64,000 nt of DNA from Lithospermum erythrorhizon (GCA_019722365.1 JADFUC010000852.1:1550001-1614000); one strand, 5' to 3'; shown: positions 1 to 12,203, counted from the stretch's first letter. The notes: generated from the sequence alone by a model not told the origin. Numbers and translations are program-made.

Positions 1-11
1 CAAGGGACCTA

Positions 12-322
12 CTAGGACATATTTCAAAAATGGCGATCAGCCAGACGCTTTCTAAAAGACGCGATCAATTAGGCTTAATATCAAGCAAAGCAGCGATTAT
101 TCATACCATTTCGCCTTCCCGCTTTTTGGGTAAAAATACAAAAAGTGAAATTAATAAATTACCTTACGAAGAGTCACGCGATCAATTTAACGCCACCGCC
201 GAAAATCCGACGCGACCCACTAGACATATTTCTAAAAACGCGATCAAGCCAGACGCTTTCTAAAGACGCGATCAACTGAATGACATCACAGAAAGCAGCG
301 ATCATTCATACCATTTGCCATT
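12..322. repeat. Imperfect direct repeat, about 100 bp, period near 208
   Basis: Two diverged copies (about 12-110 and 220-322) share the string CCAGACGCTTTCTAAA, the phrase GACGCGATCAA and the tail TTCATACCATTT. A short open frame at 30-263 runs across the repeat but resembles no protein I know. It is probably part of a retroelement end that runs off the left edge; family unknown. Confidence 0.55.
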
Positions 323-329
323 TTGGCCA

Positions 330-3300
330 AGACTTAAGCGTTTAAATTCAAAAATGCGCCTCTGCTTAAATAAAAATTATTTTTATAATTTAACAGGTCC
401 CCATTTATGGTAATGCTTGGGATTTGTTAATCAAGTTATGGCGATAATATTTTAAAATTAACCTATAAAATGTAGCTAAATCTAAAAAGGACGATTAAAA
501 TGTCGTTTGTATAATATTAACTCTCGACTGTGTAAATGACATACTGCTTGCGCGAACGATTTTAAAGCAAATCGAAATATCCCAAAGGGGATCTAGGTAA
601 ATTCATTTTCCTGCGTAAAAATAATTTTTAACCCCAAACAAGCGTGAAATGAGATATTATCCTCTATTTTACTTCTGTATTCATCTCAAAAACAAACTAA
701 TTATTGTAACGAGACGGCCGTTTTCCAACTAAAATATTTCAATTAAAATTAATTATATGCATCCTATTATTATCTTTATTATCACAGTAATTATTGGCTC
801 TATAAAACCTGAATAAAAAATATATGATTTAATTTTTAATTAAAATATATATATTTATACATTTTCTAAAAATTTAGATAAAATCGATTCTTTCATTTTT
901 TTATTAAGAACATATCGTTTTTCCACCAACTAAAATTAAATATTTGCATCTTATTATTATTTTATTATTACAATTACATTAATTATTGGGGATACTGGGA
1001 TTTTCAAGCGAGTAAATAGAAAGCAGTCAAGAATCATTAGTAATACATGTACTAATCCATGCAATTAATTCATTATCCTAATAATGTATAATTCAATATA
1101 ATTAATTATTTTGAGGAAAAAACTTACCAGCTACATATGACTCATTATTATTTGGAGTCATAATAATATTCAATTCATTATTTGGTAATATATATGAATT
1201 CAATACATTATAATAATACTATTACAATTATGATAATAAAGATAATAATAAGATGCAAATAATTAATCTATATATCTTATTTAAATTATGATTTAATAAA
1301 TATGCTGCCAAGAGATTTAATCGCTTTTTCCTTGCTGTAACTAAAAACAAAATTGTTCCTTCCAAATGAAAATAATTACAATCGGTCATTATGTATTCTT
1401 ATTACAACATGATAGTAATAAAATATACGCATCTACAATTGCTTATTAATTAATACTCCATACATTTCTATGTCTTTATTACAAATACGATAGTAATAAA
1501 ATATACGCATCTACAATTGCTTATTAATTAATACTCCATACATTCCAATTTACTTGATCATGGAGGTAAAAAATAATTTATAAATGAGTGGAGTAATATT
1601 ATTAATATACCCTAAAAAGTACTTTATCAAAGAACGCTTTAATTAATCATGAAAAATTCGAAAGATTTTATTAGCGAAAAAAGTTAAAAGAACAAGATAA
1701 AATTTATCAAACTTTACGATGAATTAAACGAAATCAAATTTTTCACGATCAATTAAATTCCGAATCCGAGGAGTATTAAATGAAAATTGAAATATATATT
1801 TTCTAATAAAGAATTCATATATTTTAATATGTGTTGATCAATTTAAGAGCATAAATCGGTGAAGAATACTTTATTTAGGAAAGTACTTTATGCACGCAAA
1901 AAAAATTCTCCTACACCTCTGTATATTTTTACTCCTTCATATAAAATGTTAAAATTTACTTCATTTTCTTTCTTATCATAAGATCAAAAAATAATGGTAG
2001 TTTCTCAAATTACTTCCTTCAATTCTCTCAATTCATAAAGAATAATTTACTTTAAAAACCCTAAGTCAACTTAAATTTTTTCTCAAATTTCAATCAAATA
2101 CAAAGAATAATGCAATTAAGAACAGCAATTGTAGAGAATCAATACCTGCTTTCTATTTTTTGTCTCATTTCGCTATTCACAAAGTTTAATAACTCTATTA
2201 TTAACCCTTGTTCTCATTTTCATTACTTCAATTAATTGATTATATTTTATTTCATGGTGCAACTTTTTTTACAAGCAAGAAGACGGATATCTATCTCACT
2301 TTCTCTCTACATGTCGCTCTCATTTCACTATCACTATGTTCCTTCTACTGGGAACTTGCTGCGCTCAATACTGAGGCCGCAACGATGCTATTGCTGGGCA
2401 ATCAGTGGGATCGCCTGTTAACTCCAAATCATCTTCCGCCGCGAAGCCTAATCATTTGTTCGATGGCCGGTTCTATCGAGTTCGCTGGGAATCTTCGCTG
2501 GCAGATAATTATTAAGCAGTAGACGTAATTATATACTAATCAAAAATACTTAAACTAAACTATCTTTATGAAAAGGCATAGTAAATCTCTATTTTTTTGG
2601 GCGTAGAGAGTATTTTTTTACAAGGCAGCAGCCTCCCCTTTATTTATTTGCTATTATCATTATACTTTCTTTCTTACAATGATATAACAAATATATACGT
2701 TATCTAAATCGATTATTAATTAATATTGAATGAAAATTGAATCCTATAAATAATATATATATAGAACAATTATTTTGTTTTTTTGTATAATTAACAACGA
2801 ATTCTATATAAAATATTATTTGTGCATACTAAAGTAAAAAACTATTTAATATACTAGCACCCTTATTCATCTATACAATATCTATATATGCGAAACATGC
2901 ACGTTATGTAAAGATTTAAAATCTAAGACCGAATCAATAAAATACGTAAGAATAATATACGTTTAAGTTTTAATGGCAAAGATAAGTAGAACAACAAAAA
3001 AGGCACTCGATAACATTCATTACACGTTCATTATTAATTTATTTTTTATTACTTGTTTGTTTTCTTAGACATGAAGATTAATATTATATATATTAGAATG
3101 TTATTTGATGATATTAGGTGTAACCTATCTAATTAAAGTTATATGTCAGTGTAATTCATAATTTTATACAGTAAATAGTTTATTTTACGGAGAGAGCTTT
3201 ATACGATATAAAAGATATGCTTAAATATTGCAAATAATAAAACTAATTCAAGAAAGAAATAACGTTAAATAATAATAAATGAAAAGCAAGAGATTGTTTA

Positions 3301-3480
3301 ATTTTTCGAGACAAATGAAAAAGAAAATGATAATTTTAAATTGATATTTCTTTTTAAAAATTTTAATAAAGAAGTTATCAATGTATTAATTAGTCAAGTT
3401 TATCCCTATCATGATTTTTTTTCGTATTTTTCTATCTATTTGTTTTAAAAAAATTATATAAAGATGTATTTTTCTCCTAA
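330..3480. other. AT-rich gene-free stretch, probably transposon interior
   Basis: I see no convincing gene. The stretch is very AT-rich with many ATTATTATTA-like runs. A slightly GC-richer patch at 2340-2520 holds an open frame (2208-2522, 104 codons) without a recognisable domain; it could be a captured fragment. Most of the block may belong to the Helitron whose 3' end lies at 3517, but I could not place its 5' end (a weak candidate is near 2530). Confidence 0.4.
1396..1544. repeat. Tandem duplication, two copies of about 71 bp, period 78
   Basis: The segment containing GATAGTAATAAAATATACGC and ending in TACTCCATACATT occurs at 1411-1466 and again at 1489-1544 with no differences over the core. 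It is non-coding and lies in the AT-rich block left of the Helitron end. Confidence 0.85.
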
Positions 3481-3489
3481 ATGATGTCT

Positions 3490-3517
3490 ACGTGCAACGC
3501 ACGTATCACACTACTAG
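3490..3517 (+). mobile_element. Helitron 3' terminus (hairpin plus CTAG)
   Basis: A perfect 6-bp stem hairpin (ACGTGC-AAC-GCACGT, 3490-3504) is followed nine bases later by CTAG (3514-3517) and then T. This is the established 3' signature of plant Helitrons (a hairpin shortly before CTRR, inserted between A and T). The element would extend leftward; its 5' TC end was not identified. The base after it lies in an intron of the DUF707 gene on the other strand. Confidence 0.6.
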
Positions 3518-3580
3518 TGCTTAAAAAGGAGAACAATGATAAGTCGGACAGCAAGTTCGCTGGATCAAACAGGTTAATAC

Positions 3581-5881
3581 CTGTGTGCTGTCGAATTCTT
3601 CTCTCGTGCAGTGATTTTGTGATGCACTTCTGATAAATCAGCGTCTACTGCTGGTTGTGAAATCTCAAGCCCTTCTTCTTTGACAATTGAAAGATATCTG
3701 CATTCAGTCTTTTGAGTTGGAGGGAACGAGGGAATGCTTAACGCAATCTAGTTTCTTAAATATAATTGCTTGAATACATCTCATTCTAGAATCTAGAAAC
3801 ACTTCTGACATCCTTACGACCTCACAAGTGATTTCACTGTATTTACAGGAACCATCCTATTTTCAGAAGAATGACCTAATCTTATACCTCAATAGAACTT
3901 TTTCCGAATCTATCATGATCCAAAAGTTAGTAAATCACTTTGTTCCCAGTGGCAAGCTAACCTTCCATAAGTGCCTCTTGCCCAACTTCTATGCCTCCTT
4001 GACGACTCAATTTTAATTGCAGCAAAGGCTTACGGTATACTAAGAACAGGAGTCATAATTTATTCAGCTCAGGATGCAATAAGGCTATTTTATGCTTGAA
4101 GAGTGAAGATTAGCTACTTATCAACATGAAATGTACACTCACCGATCAACATGAAAGTGTTCAACTCCTAGATCTTCATCCCAGAGGAAGATGTAAGCAT
4201 AGTCTGCTATAATATCTGGATGTAAGAAACGCTTCGCAAACCACCTATGAAATAAATAGAAGCAGCTAGATCAATAATTTTGACTCTTCACATATGCTTT
4301 TGTAGATAATTAAAGAATAAACCCAAAGGGGTTGGTCTAGTGGAATTAGAAAATGACAGAAGAGTCTAACAACCCAAAGGTCGCAGGTTCGATTCCCATA
4401 AGTCTCCTTTGGGGGAGGAGATCTGTAAAAACCTTCTTAAGCGCGCTCAAAAGTGCCCGGAGGCATGCCCTGTCCTTGGATTTGGGGTACCATCCCCTTA
4501 TCCTTAACTTTTCTAGATTAAAAAAAAAGGATCATTAAAGAATAGGATTCGAAATCTGTACCACTTTGTCTGGTTTATAGCAGATATATGTATTGCACGG
4601 GTACTCCCTTCCAGGTCGCTCCAGCCATCAACATTCCCGTCATAATGAAATAGCATAATTGCAAACTTGGTTGATGGGAACTGCAACTAACATCATTAGA
4701 TGGTGAAGGGCATAATATATGCACAATTCTCCTTGGACAAATTGGCTTCCTACCTTATTAATTATTTGATTTACATTCTGTTTCTGCTTTAGTCCAACTG
4801 CAATTGCCAATAAATTCTTCAATGGCTTTCGTTTCTGAAAGGAGAAAGCAAAAATTTGGAAAACTTCAGTATAACAGATAAAATATTTAATAGGCTATAC
4901 AGAACAGCTCAAACATGTCTCGCTTTGTTAGAACAAACAAATAAATTCGGATGAATAAAGAATTGTGTTGCATCACTGCATGCCAGGTCTAAAACCAGTT
5001 GAGCACGGAGAATAGATGATTTCAGTACAAGAAAGAGAACCACTTACTTATCCTGAGCTTCTATAACATTAGGAATACTTTTTTTACAAAGTTACATGAT
5101 CAATTGACATCAAATTCATTTGAAGAAAGATGATCAAAACATTTTTGAATTACTCAGTTACTGAACACCGAGATCATCAGTGTAGTACCTTATCGTCGAC
5201 ATGCTCCCACAACGTTTGTGTCTCCAAGTTGGTTGTTCTAACAACAATACCACGAGGCAGTGCCTCACTCCCATCAGTCGTGCATTTTCTCTAAATAGAA
5301 AAAAAAATGTTAGCTACAACCGTACAAGAAAACATAACAATTTCGAAAATTGAATAAAATAGAACATGTATTAGGAATGTCATAAGTGCACACAAACCTC
5401 ACATATCTTATTAGAACTAGAATTGATGGTCCTGATTATATCGATCACTTGCCATTCAGGAAACCTCTGCACAATAAAGAAAGAATACAAGCTCTGTAAA
5501 ATTTTCTCTGATTGCAACGATAAGGACCCCTCCCCCACTAAAGAGGTACATTACAACATGAACATATGATGCAATATTGAAAGGATAACTCTTAGTGCAC
5601 TTAAAAGAAAAATTCATGGAATGCCATAAATTGAAAATTGTCTATAATGTGTAAAGTTGATAAGAACCCTGTTGACATTGATTATTTACTGAAGCACTTA
5701 ACTAAATAATCATTTCAGTTTTGATAAACTAAAATAATCAATGCCAAACTATCACTTAATATACCTGTTTATGATCTATGACAACAAGAACACTAGCAAC
5801 AAAGAAAGCAGCAGAAAGCAAAATTGCACATGGAAGGCCACTACATAAAAATGACTTCTTCCTCTTAGTATCCACCATCAT
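3581..5881 (-). CDS. DUF707 membrane protein gene, 3' end missing
   Basis: I assembled seven coding exons by hand: 5765-5881, 5398-5466, 5189-5290, 4754-4834, 4562-4680, 4143-4244 and 3581-3697. All have GT-AG borders and matching phases. The start is the first of two adjacent ATGs, after a 5'-UTR intron (5891-5984). The protein begins with a short basic stretch and one membrane segment (CAILLSAAFFVASVLVVI), as in a type II Golgi or endomembrane protein. It then shows DUF707 hallmarks: LLAIAVGLKQKQNV, MLFHYDGNVDGWSDLE, NQTKWWFAKRFLHPD, IFLWDEDLGVEHF and EEGLEISQPA. The biochemical role of DUF707 is unsettled. The last visible exon ends in phase 2 at a good donor, but the C-terminal exons of the family (the region around the CTGFVE and APVFSR motifs) are not found leftwards. 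A Helitron end lies 64 bp downstream. The gene is either broken or has a very long intron running out of the window. Confidence 0.85.
4320..4533 (+). mobile_element. tRNA-derived SINE in a DUF707 intron
   Basis: A pol III-type box A (TGGTCTAGTGG) and box B (GGTTCGATTCC) are spaced as in tRNA-derived SINEs, and the element ends in an A-rich tail. It is flanked by an exact 11-bp direct repeat, ATTAAAGAATA (4309-4319 and 4534-4544), the target-site duplication. It sits in the intron between the exons ending at 4562 and starting at 4244 and is antisense to the gene. Confidence 0.85.
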
Positions 5882-5984
5882 CAAACCTGCCTGCAAGAAA
5901 CATCAAACCAAAATATCAAACAACCCATCAAAAATAAATTCAAAACAAAGAACAAGAAACATTGCACAAATGATCTTCACTTAC

Positions 5985-6710
5985 CTGATAATAATGGGTT
6001 GATGAAATGGTTTAAACTTTCTTGAAAAGGGTGAAATTGTGAGAGAAAATGAAGATGGGTAGGCATAAATGCATTGTAGTATATAAACTTGTTACGGCAG
6101 TAGTAAGATATGGAAAATGGTCAACGAGAGATAGTGGAAGTTTGCTTGAAATCTAGAAAAAGTGGAGAATGAGAGGGATATTGGCAAGATTACGTAAAGG
6201 GTGAAAGCTTCGGAGTCAGACAAGAAATATTATTACTAGTACTTGTCAATATTCAAAACAAATCTAAGGCTGCAGTACCAATGGACGCTGAGGTGGGAGA
6301 AGCATGCGTCGGGCCTGGTTGGTTTGGGTCAGGTTTTAGGGTTATAAGAACTGGCTTCGACATTTAAATTCGATTGGATTAAAAAGTGTTTACTTCACCA
6401 ATTAATTAGCTATTTGTAAAAAATAGTAGATGTGACGATGTGTTAAATGCATTTGTTAATGGTCGGCTTATTTCAATCTATAGTAAGCATTCAAAATGGC
6501 ATTCAGGCCTAGTTGGCTCGGCCTTTCGATCAAATAGGCTCGATGGCTCGATTATATGATTATTATTAGATATTTAAATAAAAGTATAAAACATACTCTA
6601 ATTTTTTAATGATTTGAATTTGTGTCGAGGATGATATTATTATGATGACATTTTTTGTTATAATTGAATTAATGTCAAGGTCCAATTTATTTATTAGCAA
6701 TTAATGTCAA
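5985..6710. other. DUF707 5' UTR/promoter, then repeat-like DNA
   Basis: The first part (about 5985-6070) is the untranslated first exon of the DUF707 gene on the minus strand; its donor is at 5984. Beyond it, 6290-6560 contains GGCTCG and CTCGATGGCTCG motifs, recalling terminal parts of hAT-like non-autonomous elements, but I could not define ends. Confidence 0.4.
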
Positions 6711-6716
6711 TCTATA

Positions 6717-6924
6717 CTCCCTCTGTTTCAAAATAGATAATTGTTTAGATGAAAAATGCTTTATTAAGGGATAGTGAAAAGCTACACTGAGATTGTAAAA
6801 AGCTACATTGGAAATGTGAAAAGCTACATTGAGATTATAAAAAGTTATATTAAAAATACAAACAATCAACTATTGTGAAAAAATAATTTTTTTTAGATGA
6901 TCGTGTATTTTGAGACGGAAGGAG
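6717..6924. mobile_element. Stowaway-type MITE (Tc1/mariner)
   Basis: The terminal inverted repeats begin CTCCCTCTGTTTCAAAATA on the left and CTCCTTCCGTCTCAAAATA on the reverse strand at the right, flanked on both sides by TA (6715-6716, 6925-6926). This is the classic plant Stowaway signature. The interior carries four to five diverged tandem units of about 20 bp built on AAAAGCTACATTGAGATT. Confidence 0.88.
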
Positions 6925-6926
6925 TA

Positions 6927-8153
6927 TTATTTTTTGTGCACTCCATCTCTTTAAAATTTGAAATTTAAATCAGTGAAATTTGTTCAATTTCCATTCGGTT
7001 TTAGCTCGGCTCGGTGAGCCGTCAATAACCAGTCTTAGACTCGTTTGGTGATGGTCGAGCAGAGCTGGGATTAGATACTGACTTTAGCTAAATGTTATAA
7101 AAGTGGCCATGTCATTTAAAGAGCTAATATATAGAAAAGACTAAATTAGCCCACTATTTTGGAGTAAAACTAAAGTGCGATGGTTTGTAAATATTGATGA
7201 TCGAAATATGAGGGTTTTAAATGGAAGTAATAAATTGTTTTTGAAACATGAATGATACTCAAAATCATTAACCTTAGAAAATAATTTTCCTTTTATCCTA
7301 TTTTTTCTAAGGGATGTTTATTTCGAGTTGTGTTTTGTGCTTAACTTTTTTGAGTGATAGCAACACAACTGCTAATGATCCATCAATATTAAAATATCAT
7401 AATTTATCAATAAATGGTATTCTTAATTAATTACGTCTCACATGTCCGAGCAGTGTGGAATATAATAGTATAAAAATAATGATATTTACTAGTAATATTG
7501 AAATCGGTAACCAGGTTGTATACGAAAAAAGTGTAAGCACCCAAAAAATAACTATTTTTTCACATAGTTTTAGTTGATTTGAATTGTATCTCACAAAAAT
7601 ATTTTTTTCTCGTTTTACATCACCCCAAAACAAAAAGCTTGTTTGAGATTGTTAAAAACAGAAAATAACCCTTTGAAAATGAGATTGGTGAATAAGAAAA
7701 TTTTAAAAAATGAACTTTTAGGAGTAAAATCGAAAAACAAAGGATGGCTGAAAAATAAGCTGATTGGTAAGGATTGATATGTTGTTGTTGTATTCTATGA
7801 ACTATACCTGCGTGTAGATTCGACTCCTCCTATAAATAATTTTATAAACTGATTTATGGAAAATATCAATACAATATCCTAGGTGTAGCTCAGTACATAG
7901 TTAGAGGAGGACGTAGGTTAAAGAACCTGATCTGTTATACACACACGAAAACAGTAAGTGTTTGAGGGGTGAAATGACTATTTGCCCTCCTATTTGTAAG
8001 TGTTGTAGTTACAAAATTATGTTCAAAGGTAAAATAGTCATTTCAGTACTAAAAAACACTATTTGGGTATTGAAAATAAAATTAGTTTCATTATGCAAAT
8101 AGCAACTTAGCTTATCCTCCAATCTCCATAACCAATATAAACCCTAATTTCAC

Positions 8154-8156
<3 letters not shown>
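6927..8156. other. Intergenic, no gene seen
   Basis: AT-rich DNA. A GC-richer patch at 7005-7075 (GCTCGGCTCGGTGAGCC, then TCGAGCAGAGC) looks like hAT-type subterminal sequence. A tRNA-like GGTGTAGCTCAGT occurs at about 7882, but no matching box B follows, so I call no RNA gene. The right end is the promoter and 5' UTR of the PRCC-type gene. Confidence 0.4.

Positions 8157-8186
<30 letters not shown>
8157..8186. repeat. (TC)15 microsatellite in the PRCC 5' UTR
   Basis: An uninterrupted run of 15 TC units ends nine bases before the start codon at 8195. Pyrimidine-rich leaders of this kind are common in plant 5' UTRs and vary in length between individuals. Confidence 0.95.
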
Positions 8187-8190
<4 letters not shown>

Positions 8191-8194
8191 CAAT

Positions 8195-10848
8195 ATGGAT
8201 TCTTTACTATCAAGCTATGCATCATCTGATGATGATGAACCATCACCAACCCAGCAACCCCAAAATAATCAACAACAAGATTCCAATAATTTCCTCTCAA
8301 ACCCTCTTTCAAAATCCTCCAAATTCTCTCTTCCTCCCCCCAAATCTTCATATTCAACTCCAAAATCCAATCTTCAACATAAACAAAAACACCCAGATTC
8401 ACAAAAAGATGATATTGAATTGAATTTATATGAAAATCGTGAAAAGTCGAAATCTTTATCATTGAATCAAAATCATGAAAAGTCCAAATCTTTATCATTG
8501 TTTTCATCAATTCCGCAACCTAAATCAGGTTTAGTAAAAACCCATGTTTTAGATTCACAAACTAAGCTGAATCAACAAGAAAATAATGAAAAGTCGAAAT
8601 CTTTATCATTGTTTTCGTCAATTCCGCAACCTAAAGCAGCTTTGGTAAAAACCCATGTGTTGGATTCACAAAATTTGATTAATCTGTTGTCGAAAGGGTC
8701 TAGTTCTAGGAAGAAGGTTGTTCAGTTTAGGCCTCCGGTGAACCCGGGTTTGAGTAATGTAGATGAGGATGATGATGAAGAGGAGGATGAGGAGAGGAAG
8801 AGGAAGAAGGCGGAATTAGATGGGGAGACTCCTTCGGTGAAGTCGTTTTTGTCGAGTATTCCTGCTCCTAGGAATTCGGTTACATTGGGGGCTTTAGGTT
8901 CTGGTTTAGGGACTGGTAGGAGGTCTGTTATTGATGCTGATGTTCAGGGTTCAAGTTTGGGTGGTGGGAATGGTGAGAGTGAAGTGGGGGTGAGTGGGAG
9001 CGATGGGGAGGTTTCGTTGGGAGGTGAAAGTGGTGCAGTGGAATATGTGAATTCGGGTGATTACTCGAGTTGGGGTAGTGGGAATGAGAATTATGCAAAT
9101 GTGGATGGTTATAGTGGATATGGTGGGGGTGATGGTAATGTCGATTATGCTAATTGGAATGCAGCTAGCGGAGAATATTCGAGTAATGGTCGTGATTATG
9201 GGAATTATGCTAGTTATGGGCAGTATGCGAATAACTGGACTGATGGGTCTTCTGTGGCAGCAGCCGCACCAGAAGTGCCAATTGAACGTGCTTTGAGATT
9301 GCCTGCTAAGAGAGGTAGGAAAGACGATCCTCCACAAATTATAGAGGTGAGTCAGGATGAGTTGATGAAAAATCGCCCAAGAGAGGACCAGGCCAAGATT
9401 ACTGGAATTGCTTTTGGCCCTGCTTACCAGGTAAATAAGTTGCCTTCAACACTTGTAGCATTCTTATACATATATATTCTTAGGGCAGTATCTTTCAAGA
9501 TGTAGGCTTTTCAGATTTTGATACAATCATTATGATGTCCACCAGATATGCAGTCTTCATTGTTCTCTACATTTTTCTTGAGTTAGCTAGTATTGATGTC
9601 TACAATGTATGTCCTCATGCTGTTCTATTACTTTTGTAGTTGTGACTTCGGTTATAGATTAGAACTGTTTTATGAAATGCATAACATTAGTCTAGTATCA
9701 ATGCCTGGGTCATGGTGTGGTTGTTAATATCATCGGCAACTAAGTTATTTCTAAGAAGATTTCACAATGGTACTTCTATTTTTTCTCATGTGTGGAGAAA
9801 TTGCATATGGTTATCAAATGTGAATTGCAAGTTATGATCCACATTGTTTCTCTACATACAAGGTGCCAACTGACAACTGACACTATGGTGTCTCCACACT
9901 GTGAATTGTCAAAGTAATGAGTTTTGGATTGTCAAAGCAATGAGTTTTGTACAAAATGGGCACTTAGATAGAAAGATGTTCCATGAAATGTTATTCAACC
10001 TGTGAGTTCAATTTTTGATTGTATGTATATGACATCTTATGATGCTTCTATTATTATGTGGATGAATTGGGATGTCTCGTGTTGTATGCACTGTGCCCAT
10101 ATTGTGGACCCATATGGTTAGAAAATGCTTAGTTAAGCTAAATGGCTCCAGTTAACGAAAATTAGAGTTGCAGCTGAATTTGTTTCAGTGCACATTGCTT
10201 CTACGATTATTTTGTATTGAAACTGGAGCCAGTAATGCTGATAATCATGGTCATATGGATTTGATGGTGCAAAGTGTCAAAGTTTTGATGCGAGTATTTT
10301 GAAGTTCAGTAACAGTCAAATGAAGTTTGATGTTAGAATTTTGAAGTTTGATAATAGCGACAGAATAGGGCACACCATCCAACTGAGCATGAATGCACGA
10401 GTGATCTAAGTTCCTTCAATGAAACAATATGTCTTGATGGTTTTAAAGTTTGTATTCTTAAGATCTTAGGCATGCAGTATAATGGAATATGTCTTGATGG
10501 TTTTAAATACCCATTTGAACGGCATAATCTGTTACACGTCTGTAACTGTTAAATAAATTTTGAGCCTGGAAATTAAATTATTTGCCTAACTATCTATACT
10601 GATCATATAATAATATCCGGTTTTTATGTTATTGGTGAGAAGCAGAAGTTGATAAATCTAACTATATTAGATTCGTCTATCTCTTGCAGCCTGCTTCATC
10701 TAAAGGGAAGCCATCTAAATTACACAAGAGGAAGCATCAGATTGGTGCCTTGTACTTCGATATGAAACAGAAGGAGACGGAGCTTGCTGAACGACGATCC
10801 AAAGGCTTCTTAACAAAAGCTCAAACTCAAGGGAAATACGGGTGGTGA
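8195..10848 (+). CDS. PRCC-type nuclear protein (PRCC C-terminal domain)
   Basis: Two exons, 8195-9430 and 10690-10848, joined in phase 0 by a 1.26 kb GT-AG intron, encode 464 residues. The N-terminal three quarters are low-complexity: Ser/Pro/Gln/Asn-rich, then an acidic run (DEDDDEEEDEERKRKK), then a Gly/Ser/Tyr/Asn-rich stretch. The conserved core is at the C-terminus: ITGIAFGPAYQ just before the splice, then KHQIGALYFDMKQKETEL and GKYGW at the very end, which is the PRCC C-terminal domain. In animals PRCC is a nuclear, splicing-associated protein; plant members are little studied. A Lys/Ser-rich block is duplicated inside exon 1 (see findings). Without the short second exon the domain would be lost. 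Confidence 0.92.
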
Positions 10849-11300
10849 TCTTCAAATAATCAATGTTTCGCAGTTAACTGATGCCATAAACCCGTTTCAA
10901 AATTTTCGTTTCATATAAATTTCTTTCTCATTTTCTTTCTGTTGTGAAATACTTCTACAATGTATCATGTACTTTTAAACTCCTGTGAGAAATTGGAATT
11001 TGAATTAAGTAAGATATCAGTACATAGGAATGTGAGATCATGTTACTCAATACTTCGTTTGGATAAGGCATACGCTTCTGATGAAAAAGAGTGATGAATA
11101 TGTTTCCAGTCTCTGTAATTTATTATCTATGCTGCTCACTTTGTTTTCATTATGTTAACCAAATTCGGTTCCTTCTTCCTATTTAATCATCATATTTGTT
11201 ATAATAGTGGTCTCCATCAACTTCCATTGAAGTAATAGTCGTTTATGTTACTTTTATCACCCTACCCCAAATTAACCTCTTGGAAGATCGAAGTTCTAAC
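10849..11300. other. 3' UTR and intergenic DNA
   Basis: This holds the probable 3' UTR of the PRCC-type gene and AT-rich DNA up to a hAT element. No other gene is seen. Confidence 0.5.
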
Positions 11301-11786
11301 TAGGGCTGCTGACGAGCCAAATTGATGCAGTTGGACCTCGGTCGATTCGTTAATCAACCGAATCGATCGTTGGATTAAATGTCGGTTGAAAATAACCCGA
11401 ATTGATCGTTGGATTAAATGTCCGGTTCGAAAGTGGCTTGAGTTCGTTAATCGATTCGCACAAAATCATAAAATTTGATTAATCGAATCCTTTACTACTT
11501 AAATCGTTCGAATGCGATAAGTAATTAAGCTTAAACTATTTAGTGTTAAGGCTAAGGACATGTTTGGTATCTAATATCTAGTTAGTTTTAGATATTAACG
11601 AGACATTATAACCGATTTTAACGAGCTAGTACAAAGGAATATAAAATGATCATTATAACCGATTTTGACGAGCGAGTACCAAACGGATTACGAATCACGA
11701 TTCTGATAAGTAACCGGTTGGTAAGCAACGAGGAGCGGGTGATTTTAGCGGCGATAAACGATTTAATCGGTTCACTAACAGCCCTA
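11301..11786. mobile_element. Non-autonomous hAT element, 486 bp
   Basis: The ends are TAGGGCTGCTGACGAGCC on the left and TAGGGCTGTTAGTGAACC on the reverse strand at the right. They are flanked by an exact 8-bp duplication, GTTCTAAC (11293-11300 and 11787-11794). Eight-bp target duplications and TAGGG-type ends are hAT hallmarks. The interior has GAATCGAT-type subterminal repeats and no transposase. Confidence 0.9.
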
Positions 11787-11794
11787 GTTCTAAC

Positions 11795-12203
11795 TAGTGG
11801 TTATGTTACTTTTTTCCATGTTATATAGAATATATCTGGTCTTTGGATATAATTGAATAAATCAAAATGGACCGTGTCGAAATAAATATGCTTAGCTAAA
11901 CACTATCTTATCCCAATGTGGTCTTAGTAGATAGAATATGCTCTTCACTCGAGTCAATTTGTCGCTTGACATCCCTCTTGTATCGAGAGGATAAAGGCTA
12001 CGTCTTATCTGATTAGCCCCTTAAAAGAGACATTGGGGCATCCAATTGGAAACCCCAAATAGTTTGGCATGAAAAGAGAAAAATAGAACATTTTAATGGT
12101 AACACTACTATACATAGGAGCAAGATACCAAGATACACATACATGGTCTGGTCAGATATTCAATCTAAAGCCTGTAATCTGACCTGCATTCTACTGGATC
12201 ACA
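11795..12203. other. Intergenic, 3' flank of the SPARK gene
   Basis: No gene is seen. The part next to 12204 is the probable 3' UTR of the minus-strand GPI-anchored protein gene. Confidence 0.5.

Noticed and set aside
2208..2522. 104-codon open frame on the plus strand
   Set aside because: No recognisable domain, an overlapping alternative frame of similar quality, and a location inside transposon-like DNA; not called as a gene.
7882..7940. tRNA-like GGTGTAGCTCAGT sequence
   Set aside because: No proper box B or foldable cloverleaf follows at the expected spacing.
8951..9337. 128-codon minus-strand frame
   Set aside because: Antisense shadow of the Gly/Ser-rich repeat region of the PRCC-type gene; low complexity.
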